Position numbers and translations under genes: made by a program. Source: JAFGFG01 sp964442905 (GTDB lineage Archaea; Aenigmatarchaeota; Aenigmatarchaeia; QMZP01; JAFGSV01). Taken from it: a stretch of DNA of 8,605 nucleotides. This document shows, in pieces, positions 1-5,464 of the stretch; the first letter of the stretch is position 1, and each line of letters starts with the position of its first letter. Location: assembly GCA_964442905.1 (NCBI GenBank), contig CAYUBD010000040.1, positions 1 to 8,605 of the forward strand, written 5' to 3'. Below the pieces are notes generated by a model. It was given only the letters and a program-made list of their open reading frames with translations. It did not search any database and had not been told where the DNA came from.

Positions 1-29
1 ATTTCCTGTTCTTCTTTTGTGAGTTTCAT
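1..29 (-). CDS. N-terminus of probable aconitase X large subunit (phosphomevalonate dehydratase), cut by window edge
   Basis: Only nine full codons are visible, reading MKLTKEEQE, before the window ends. The start ATG shares one base with the stop codon of the upstream HAD gene (TGATG), so it is translationally coupled to that gene. An opening of the form M-x-L-T-x-E-E is typical of the aconitase X (DUF521) catalytic subunit. In archaea that subunit dehydrates mevalonate 5-phosphate to trans-anhydromevalonate 5-phosphate. The operon also carries a UbiD-family decarboxylase, the enzyme for the next step, which strengthens the guess. Nine residues cannot prove a family, so the call depends largely on context. 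The small subunit (DUF126) is not in the window and would be expected just beyond the left edge if the operon is complete. Confidence 0.55.
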
Positions 30-823
30 CATTCTTCACCTTTACCTAGTTCTTTTAATAAATTTGGCAAATCATTTATCGAGCCTATGACATAGTCCGG
101 CTTTATCTTTGACTTCTTCACTTCATTTTCATTATATCCGCCTGTCTTAACAAGTATAGCGGTCAGTCCTGAGTTCTTGGCTCCTATTATGTCGCCGCGC
201 AAGCCATCACCTATCATTGCGGTTTCCTCGGGATTTGCATTTATTTTTGCCATACCAAGCTCGAAGAACTTCTTACTCGGCTTTCCTACTACAGTAGCAT
301 CAACGGCGGCTGTGTACTCAAGCGCCCTTACAAAACCGCCAAGCCCTATATGTTTTACATTTCCAGGGAAGATTGTATCCTCGTGCATTGCTACGAGTTC
401 AGCGCCATCTCTCAGAAGCCTGAATGCTATGTCCATCATCTCATATGTCATGTCTAGCCTGTAACCAAGAACAACGAAGTCAACGGGTTCCTCCTTTCTC
501 GTAATGTTCAAACCAGCGTTCTTGAAGTCCGAATCCAAATCGTTCGGAATTATCACATAGCATTTGGCGCCTGGCTTTTTTGATTTAATGTGATCTATAG
601 TTGCTAGGGGAGATGTCATGAATTTCGAGAGGTCGACGTCGAAACCAAATTTCTCCACCTTTTCGACAATCTTGTCTCTGCACATTCTCGCAGTATTTGT
701 AACAAGAGCGTAATCTATTCCCTGCTCTTTCAAATATTTGAGTGCTTCATGCGCGCCTTCTATAGCATGGTCTCCCTGGTAGATTACGCCGTCCATGTCA
801 ATGAGCATCTTCCTTATTTTCAT
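29..823 (-). CDS. HAD superfamily class IIA phosphatase (NagD/LHPP-like)
   Basis: The product is 264 residues, normal for class IIA HAD phosphatases. HAD motif I is DMDGV with nucleophile D9 and acid/base D11. Motif II is VTNTA near residue 60, motif III is the lysine of GKPSKKFF, and motif IV is MIGDGLRGDIIGAKNSG, which binds magnesium. A C2-type cap lies between motifs II and III. The GKPS..FF and IGDxxxGD pattern resembles the NagD/LHPP-like subgroup. The open frame extends upstream to 937, but the ATG at 823 is chosen because HAD proteins begin a few residues before motif I and GAGGAG lies five bases upstream. The start overlaps the stop of the LpdD-like gene by four bases (ATGA), and the stop overlaps the next gene by one base. 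The substrate is unknown. In this operon a phosphorylated pathway intermediate or side product is possible, but that is inference. Confidence 0.9.
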   Translation of the reverse strand: MKIRKMLIDMDGVIYQGDHAIEGAHEALKYLKEQGIDYALVTNTARMCRDKIVEKVEKFGFDVDLSKFMTSPLATIDHIKSKKPGAKCYVIIPNDLDSDFKNAGLNITRKEEPVDFVVLGYRLDMTYEMMDIAFRLLRDGAELVAMHEDTIFPGNVKHIGLGGFVRALEYTAAVDATVVGKPSKKFFELGMAKINANPEETAMIGDGLRGDIIGAKNSGLTAILVKTGGYNENEVKKSKIKPDYVIGSINDLPNLLKELGKGEE

Positions 824-1137
824 ACTTTCTCCTCGATCTGCTTGCAGTTCTTCTTGAGCAAACCGATATCCTCCTTTGATGCGTTGTCCACATGCACGCC
901 TGCTATGCAGACTACCGGCTTCCTGCGCTTTTTGCACATCTTCTCAGCTATGGGCTTCCCGACCATCCAGTCGAAGTGTCCCCTCCTGTTCATGACGCGT
1001 GTCTTTTTTCCTGGTTCACAGAGGATTACAGAACCTGTGTGGGTCTTCTCGCCTCCACCTAAGAATATAATTATGTCATCGCCGTGCCTAGCTTCCTTCA
1101 GCCAGACCTTGAACTTTCCGGTACCTGCAGAAATCAT
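820..1137 (-). CDS. LpdD-like protein (prenylated-flavin chaperone-like domain)
   Basis: This small protein of 105 residues lies directly downstream of the UbiD-family gene, with four bases between them. Its core has the pattern I remember for LpdD-type proteins (the small D subunit of gallate decarboxylase): GDDIIIFLGGG at about 19-29, then T-H-T-G at 32-35, GHFDWMV at 53-59, a helix ending in KPIAEKM, and VVCIAGVHVDNASKEDI at 75-91. LpdD-like proteins accompany UbiD-type decarboxylases that use prenylated FMN and are proposed to help cofactor supply or enzyme maturation. The open frame runs back to 1410 through the UbiD gene. The ATG at 1137 is chosen because it follows the UbiD stop and the conserved region begins soon after it; a weak GGGATGAT lies upstream. 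The stop overlaps the HAD start as ATGA. The family call is from memory of the pattern, and the role here is inferred from position. Confidence 0.75.
   Translation of the reverse strand: MISAGTGKFKVWLKEARHGDDIIIFLGGGEKTHTGSVILCEPGKKTRVMNRRGHFDWMVGKPIAEKMCKKRRKPVVCIAGVHVDNASKEDIGLLKKNCKQIEEKV
829..834 (-). promoter_or_regulatory. Shine-Dalgarno sequence of the HAD phosphatase
   Basis: GAGGAG on the minus strand, five bases before the ATG at 823, lies inside the 3' end of the LpdD-like gene. It decides the start of the HAD gene against the longer open frame. Confidence 0.7.
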
Positions 1138-1141
1138 GGAA

Positions 1142-2473
1142 TCATCCCGTGTAGTCTTCAAGCTTGATTTTATCTTCGTTCGGTATGCGCGGCCTCGTGA
1201 AGTTTTTCTTATCCCTGTCGCTCGGTATCGTGGCGTCAAGACCCATCCTTGTGGTCTTCTGCCTGTCAGAGCCCGGAACGTGCTCACCGCTTGGATCAAC
1301 GCTGGAGCCGGGAGCTTCCCACGTGTACAGGTCCTTGCTGGCCTGGAAACGGGTGGAAAGCGCCCATTCAACCTCGTCGTTGTTGAATATGTCCACATCG
1401 TCATCGACAACGAGCACGTGCTTCAGGCTGGAATGACCCTTGAATGCGGCTTCTATAGCATTCTTTCCGTCATCCGCATGCTTCTTCTTTATCTGAACTA
1501 TTGCATAAAGCCAGCCGCAGCCGCCCGGTGTGAGTGAAACGTTCTTGCATTCGCACACCTTGTTTATTTCGTTGAATATTGTCGGTTCCCTGGGCATGCC
1601 CATGTAAAGCCTGTGCTCGCCAAAACCCGGAAGGAGCGCATGGTAAATCGCATTTTTCCTCATGGTTATCGTTTCCACTGTGAATATGGGTTCCTGCCTT
1701 TCGGGAAAATCATATGTGCCGGTTATGTCCACGAAAGGTCCTTCACGTGTCCTTTCCTTTGCGCGTATCTTTCCTTCAAGAACAATCTCAGCGTCCGCAG
1801 GGATTTCTATATCCTTCGTGACGCACTTCGTGGTCGTTGTTTCTTTCAGGACGTTCGCTATGCCCATTTCATCAACATCTATCTTGGGCATGGTAGCAGA
1901 AGCCAGCTGGACTGCAGGATGGACGCCTACGACAACCGCAACGTCCATCTCGCCGTTTGGTGAATCATTGAGATAGGCAAGCGTGTTCCTTGCGCAAAGC
2001 CTTATGACAAGCTTGTTCTTTCCCACGACCATCATCCTGTGGGTGGCCATGTTCCTGCCGTACTTGTCGCTGTTTGCCACGACAATGCCTGAGCTGATGT
2101 ATGGCCCGCCGTCCTTTTCGTAATGCGTCAGTATAGGCAGTTTTCTGATGTCAACGTCGTCTCCCTTAATGACAACTTCCTGGCATGGCGCGTTCTCTAT
2201 GACCTTCGGGGCCTTTGGCTTTCCAAGTGCGTCTGCAATCCTGAAAACCAGTTCCTTCTGTTCGATTCCGAGTGATTTAGCTATCAAATCCTTAGAACTG
2301 CCGACACCGCCGACAACGGGCATGTTGTGGCCTTTGACCTTCTTGAATTTGACAGCACGGCCTTCCGCCTTCTTCAGTACAGCGGCTATCTCGTATTTAG
2401 GGTCGACTTCTTTCTCAATGACAAGAAGCTCCCCTTTCTTTTCAAGCTCGTCAATAAAATCCCTCAGGCCCAT
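1142..2473 (-). CDS. ubiD: UbiD-family decarboxylase, probable trans-anhydromevalonate 5-phosphate decarboxylase
   Basis: The product is 443 residues, close to the usual archaeal UbiD length. It has the N-terminal domain start GLRDFIDELEKKGELL, a prenyl-FMN binding region with R146 in ATHRMMV, the signature REGPFVDITGTYD at 243-255, the segment YHALLPG..EHRLYMG at 277-292, GGCGWLYAIV at 317-326, and KHVLVVDDDVDI at 351-362. UbiD enzymes decarboxylate unsaturated acids with prenylated FMN. In the archaeal mevalonate pathway a UbiD homologue converts trans-anhydromevalonate 5-phosphate to isopentenyl phosphate. A mevalonate kinase and a probable aconitase X in the same window make that role the best guess. 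The second acidic residue of the usual EGPFGE signature is aspartate (D249). The start at 2473 is favoured over GTG codons at 2482 and 2479 because AGGTGGT sits just upstream. This is the first gene of a four-gene operon. No UbiX flavin prenyltransferase gene is seen here. Confidence 0.88.
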   Translation of the reverse strand: MGLRDFIDELEKKGELLVIEKEVDPKYEIAAVLKKAEGRAVKFKKVKGHNMPVVGGVGSSKDLIAKSLGIEQKELVFRIADALGKPKAPKVIENAPCQEVVIKGDDVDIRKLPILTHYEKDGGPYISSGIVVANSDKYGRNMATHRMMVVGKNKLVIRLCARNTLAYLNDSPNGEMDVAVVVGVHPAVQLASATMPKIDVDEMGIANVLKETTTTKCVTKDIEIPADAEIVLEGKIRAKERTREGPFVDITGTYDFPERQEPIFTVETITMRKNAIYHALLPGFGEHRLYMGMPREPTIFNEINKVCECKNVSLTPGGCGWLYAIVQIKKKHADDGKNAIEAAFKGHSSLKHVLVVDDDVDIFNNDEVEWALSTRFQASKDLYTWEAPGSSVDPSGEHVPGSDRQKTTRMGLDATIPSDRDKKNFTRPRIPNEDKIKLEDYTG

Positions 2474-2477
2474 GGAC

Positions 2478-2484
2478 ACCACCT
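2478..2484 (-). promoter_or_regulatory. Shine-Dalgarno sequence of the UbiD-family gene
   Basis: AGGTGGT on the minus strand lies four bases before the ATG at 2473, with its GGTG core six bases away. It implies a leadered transcript for this operon, unlike the leaderless plus-strand gene on the other side of the same intergenic region. It also argues against using the overlapping GTG codons as starts. Confidence 0.65.
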
Positions 2485-2509
2485 AGATATGTTTAGAATA
2501 TGAAATCGT

Positions 2510-2535
2510 GATATTAAAAAAGACCTTTTAAATTA
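2510..2535 (-). promoter_or_regulatory. Possible promoter of the UbiD operon
   Basis: On the minus strand this AT-rich stretch reads TTTAAAAGG followed by TTTTTTAATA, and either could act as an archaeal TATA box. Transcription would begin roughly 25 bases downstream, near 2489-2505, leaving a leader of about 15-30 bases that contains the AGGTGGT ribosome site. A short imperfect palindrome (AAAAG, two bases, CTTTT at 2518-2529) overlaps the candidate. No exact start can be fixed from sequence alone. Confidence 0.35.
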
Positions 2536-2553
2536 ATCTTATTATCGTTTTTG

Positions 2554-2567
2554 GTGCTTTGGAGCAC
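2554..2567. repeat. Short perfect inverted repeat abutting a TATA box
   Basis: GTGCT, a four-base TTGG spacer and AGCAC form a perfect five-base inverted repeat. Its right end touches the TATA box at 2568, so it covers the BRE (TFB contact) position of the plus-strand promoter. It could be an operator for a dimeric regulator. The arms are short, so chance is not excluded. Confidence 0.4.
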
Positions 2568-2575
2568 TTTATAAA
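2568..2575 (+). promoter_or_regulatory. TATA box of the HAD/methyltransferase pair (leaderless start)
   Basis: TTTATAAA spans -30 to -23 relative to the ATG at 2598. Archaeal transcription starts about 25 bases downstream of the TATA centre, so the mRNA should begin at or very near the start codon. No Shine-Dalgarno sequence is seen before this ATG, which agrees with leaderless translation. Confidence 0.65.
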
Positions 2576-2597
2576 TTTAACTACCAATTAGTAACCC

Positions 2598-3461
2598 ATG
2601 AACAGTGAAATAAGGCTTGTTGGATGGGATGCAGACAGGGTCATGTATAATGATCTTATAACAAGCATATGCGCAAAGAATTCGCCTCTGGACCCCCAGC
2701 CTTATGTACAGGAATTCATTGAAAATGGATGGTTCAGCTATGACGATGTAAAAAGATGGGCGGATTACAAAGGTCTGGACCCAGAAAACCCAATACAAAA
2801 TGTGGGTAATCTCGCGGATTGTCTTACGGATTTTCTTTACAACATGAAAAAAGAAGGAAGTCATGATTCTGTTCTAACAAAACCGCAGACAATAGCCAGC
2901 AAGCAAGCTATACTGAAGGGACTAACAATTGCAGATATAGAAAAAATATCCGAGGGGATAGAATACACTGATGGTCTTGTAGACGCTGTTAATGGTTTCA
3001 AAGAAGATGGAAGAATACAGTCACTTTACAGTGATGGTCTTGGGCCGCATGTTACTTATCAGATAAGAAAACTCGGTCTCGACGAAGGAAAGGGTATACC
3101 ACCTATAGTTAGTCATGGAGGTAGGGAATTCCTTTATCTTCCCGGAGTTGCACCAAATGCTACTCTTACGGGAAAAATAGGAAAGATGGATAAAGCGATT
3201 GAATTCATGGATTATGCCAAAGGTTACAAAATTCCTATGGAAAATATCGCTATAATAGATGATTCCGGATCAAATATTGCAAATCTCCACAAGCCTGTTA
3301 GAGACGGTGGTGGAATTGCACTTGGATTCAATGTAACTGAAGCTCATAAATCTAAATTCCATGAGGCTTCCATACCGATACTAAAAGGCGACAATCTTGA
3401 ACCTTTCATAGAGATCGTGAGAGACCCAAGAGAAGTCACCATAGCTAAATATTGCGATTAA
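2598..3461 (+). CDS. HAD-fold hydrolase-like protein of unknown function
   Basis: The product is 287 residues with no signal peptide or membrane segment. HAD features are visible but atypical. Motif I is VGWDADRV with D11 and D13, lacking the usual G-T/V after the second aspartate. Motif II is probably S145 in LYSDGLG after an EYTDGLVDA helix start at 122-130. A lysine at about 197-200 (GKMDK) suits motif III. Motif IV is NIAIIDDSGSNIANL with D221 and D222. The segment of about 110 residues between motifs I and II would form a large C1-type cap, as in phosphoserine phosphatase-like enzymes. It is preceded by a leaderless promoter and followed after 11 bases by the methyltransferase-like gene. 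Hand counts on sample lines give 32-43% GC (19 of 60 at 2821-2880), lower than lines counted in the flanking operons. The substrate is unknown. A phosphatase is likely but not certain. Confidence 0.75.
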   Translation: MNSEIRLVGWDADRVMYNDLITSICAKNSPLDPQPYVQEFIENGWFSYDDVKRWADYKGLDPENPIQNVGNLADCLTDFLYNMKKEGSHDSVLTKPQTIASKQAILKGLTIADIEKISEGIEYTDGLVDAVNGFKEDGRIQSLYSDGLGPHVTYQIRKLGLDEGKGIPPIVSHGGREFLYLPGVAPNATLTGKIGKMDKAIEFMDYAKGYKIPMENIAIIDDSGSNIANLHKPVRDGGGIALGFNVTEAHKSKFHEASIPILKGDNLEPFIEIVRDPREVTIAKYCD

Positions 3462-3472
3462 GGATTGATTAT

Positions 3473-4522
3473 ATGTCAGAGATGTTCAGAATTGACGATT
3501 CGAATATGCCCGTAGCACTAGGAAGTGCTCTCAGGGTTCCTAGTTACGCTTATAGAAACTGGGGTATTCCTGAAGGTCGGTACAGAAAAGAAAGTGCTGA
3601 TTGTTACGCAATAGAATGGGAAGGAGGTTCTCCTCTGCAGATGCAGTATGTCGTAGAGGCTATAACTAAAACAGGTCTGGGTAATTTTTCTCAACTCTTG
3701 AGAGACAAGAACGCTGAAGTGGTTTCTAGTATTGTAAAAAATTCAAATAAACGTATCAACTATCTAGAACCGGGTGCTGGAGTAAGCACAGTGGATCTTT
3801 ACAGAAGACTTGAAAAAGATGGTGTAGACGCTGAAAAGATATTCTCAAGTCTTGTTGAACCTTCTGTGGAAAGGATAGAATCTGCTGCTGAAACACTTGA
3901 AAAAATGGGGCTCAAGCGAGGAAAGAACTTCAATGTTTACGGTGGAAGGAAGGATACTGATGCACTGGTTCTTGTCGGTCCTAGGAGTCAGGATGTAGTA
4001 GGAACAGTGGCTCAGATACATCATCACGCTTATCTGGACTCTCCTTTGGGAATACTTGCCGCTACACTAGACAGAGGTGGGTATTTAGTATCATCTGACT
4101 GGCACAACTCTCTCTGGGAACATCCAAACAGGGTTTATGAATTCCTTGACACATTTGAATGGGAAACAAAGGACCAGGACATGGAGGCTTTCTGTAAAAT
4201 GTATCCAATGGCGATGGATAAATCACCTCCAGTAACAGGACCAGACAAGAATGCAAATAACATGATAATGGATTTCTGGAAAGGATGGGCTGATGTAAGA
4301 AAGAATGCCATAGAAAAGGGGGAATTCAACCCAGCAGACGATATACTAATGCTTGAGGCTCATAAGCCCGTTGAAAGGTACATAGAAGAAGGGAAAAATG
4401 TGGGTTTCAGGACCTATACCAACGGTGTTCAAAGATTGATGGATGATGGCGTTATTACTGACAATCCAATGCCTCTTGTCGAGGATAGCTCAATATTACA
4501 GACAACAGTTCTTCAGAAATAA
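3473..4522 (+). CDS. Class I SAM-dependent methyltransferase-like protein, unassigned
   Basis: The product is 349 residues. A Rossmann-type SAM site is suggested by INYLEPGAGVST at 95-106 (motif I), by SSLVEPSVERIESA at 125-138, whose acidic residue E129 would hold the ribose, and by the strand pair ILAATLDRGGYLVSSDWHN at 193-211. An HHH run at 183-185 sits where motif IV is expected. A leading region of about 90 residues and a long C-terminal part of about 140 residues, rich in acidic and aromatic residues, are not recognised and may define the substrate. The open frame begins at a TTG at 3452 inside the upstream gene, but the ATG at 3473 is preferred; a weak AAGGATTGAT lies before it. It is probably cotranscribed with the HAD-like gene. 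It ends one base from the stop of the convergent mevalonate kinase gene. The substrate and pathway are unknown. Confidence 0.72.
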   Translation: MSEMFRIDDSNMPVALGSALRVPSYAYRNWGIPEGRYRKESADCYAIEWEGGSPLQMQYVVEAITKTGLGNFSQLLRDKNAEVVSSIVKNSNKRINYLEPGAGVSTVDLYRRLEKDGVDAEKIFSSLVEPSVERIESAAETLEKMGLKRGKNFNVYGGRKDTDALVLVGPRSQDVVGTVAQIHHHAYLDSPLGILAATLDRGGYLVSSDWHNSLWEHPNRVYEFLDTFEWETKDQDMEAFCKMYPMAMDKSPPVTGPDKNANNMIMDFWKGWADVRKNAIEKGEFNPADDILMLEAHKPVERYIEEGKNVGFRTYTNGVQRLMDDGVITDNPMPLVEDSSILQTTVLQK

Positions 4523-4523
4523 T

Positions 4524-5459
4524 TCATCCAATCGTCGTCTTCATTGTACGGTAGCCTTTCTCTTCTATGGACTTTGCGACTTTATCCTGAAGTTCTTTTC
4601 CAGGAGTGAGCAGCATGACGTAACCTCCGCGGCCTGTGCCGGTGATCTTTCCGGCAGGGGCACCGGCTTCCTTTGCGATATTGATGATATCCTCGGCTTC
4701 GTCGCATGAGACTGTGATTTCCATGAGGAGTTCATGGTTCCTGTTCATCAGTTCCCCGACTTTTTGCAAATCACCATCATCCAAAGCATTTCTTGCCTCG
4801 CTGACAAGCGCTTCATAATCCCTGAAAATACTGTCATATTTCGCAGGGTCGGCCTCTTTCTTGTTTTTTACGTCCAGAACCACTTCCCTTGTGTCCTGGG
4901 AGATGCCCGTGTTCGCAAGAACTATATCCATGGGCTTTTTGATTTCGATGTGCTCTATAGTATTTTCCCCGCCTTCAAGGTTCTTAACGAACCAGATGAG
5001 ACCGCCGAATGTCGCACATGTGTTGTCTATTCCCGAAGGCGTTCCCGTGCTCTTCTCCGCTTCGTAAGAAATGCGATTGATCTGTTTGTCAACAAGATTC
5101 AGATTATAAAGGTCTGAGAATGCCCTTGCGATTGACGTGGCCATGGCAGCGCTCGCCCCTACCCCACTCGTACAGAACAGATTTCCGGAAAGCGTGATTT
5201 TGACTGGATTTTTCTCAACATCTATCTTCATGTAATCGAGTAGAAGTTTCATGGACCTGTCCATCTCGCCCTTCTTCTTTTCTTTGTAATCTTCCGTGGC
5301 AGGCCTGTTGTCTATAAGCTCATACCTGTCGGAAGGCTCGATTTCAGCAACGGTCTGATCAGCTATCGCGGATGCTATTCCAGGCAAGCCGTAAACCACG
5401 AAATGGTCTCCAAAAAGTATAGTCTTCCCGAATCCTGTGCCTCTTCCTTTTCCAGACAT
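4524..5459 (-). CDS. mvk: Mevalonate kinase (GHMP kinase superfamily)
   Basis: The product is 311 residues, typical for archaeal mevalonate kinase, and would phosphorylate mevalonate to mevalonate 5-phosphate in the cytosol. Motif 1 is KTILFGDHFVVYG at 12-24, with K12. The phosphate-binding glycine/serine loop is SGVGASAAMATS at 98-109. E134 precedes GTPSGIDNTCATFGG, whose D145 matches the catalytic aspartate. The C-terminal glycine motif is ITGTGRGGYVMLL at 272-284. Two deviations are seen: motif 1 has GDH instead of the usual GEH, and the C-terminal loop is GTGRGG rather than GAGGGG. Other GHMP kinases of isoprenoid synthesis cannot be fully excluded. The frame opens at a TTG at 5468, but the ATG at 5459 fits the family start; GAGAG about 12 bases upstream is a weak ribosome site. 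It follows the prenyl synthase gene after five bases, forming an operon. Confidence 0.88.
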   Translation of the reverse strand: MSGKGRGTGFGKTILFGDHFVVYGLPGIASAIADQTVAEIEPSDRYELIDNRPATEDYKEKKKGEMDRSMKLLLDYMKIDVEKNPVKITLSGNLFCTSGVGASAAMATSIARAFSDLYNLNLVDKQINRISYEAEKSTGTPSGIDNTCATFGGLIWFVKNLEGGENTIEHIEIKKPMDIVLANTGISQDTREVVLDVKNKKEADPAKYDSIFRDYEALVSEARNALDDGDLQKVGELMNRNHELLMEITVSCDEAEDIINIAKEAGAPAGKITGTGRGGYVMLLTPGKELQDKVAKSIEEKGYRTMKTTIG

Positions 5460-5464
5460 GAGAA

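Noticed and set aside
824..937. N-terminal extension of the HAD phosphatase
   Set aside because: It overlaps the LpdD-like gene, lies before motif I with no family match, and a good GAGGAG site supports the ATG at 823.
1138..1410. N-terminal extension of the LpdD-like protein
   Set aside because: It runs through the conserved C-terminal half of the UbiD gene in another frame; its basic, unstructured translation looks like a shadow.
749..1537. Long plus-strand open frame across the LpdD-like and UbiD genes
   Set aside because: Its translation has no domain pattern and is rich in shadow-type composition; the minus-strand frames hold clear family motifs.
2511..2530. A-rich/T-rich stretch as a transcription terminator
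   Set aside because: Both flanking genes diverge from this region, so no transcript needs to end here; promoter use is more likely.
3452..3472. TTG start for the methyltransferase-like gene
   Set aside because: It lies inside the end of the upstream gene, and an in-frame ATG follows at 3473 after the stop.
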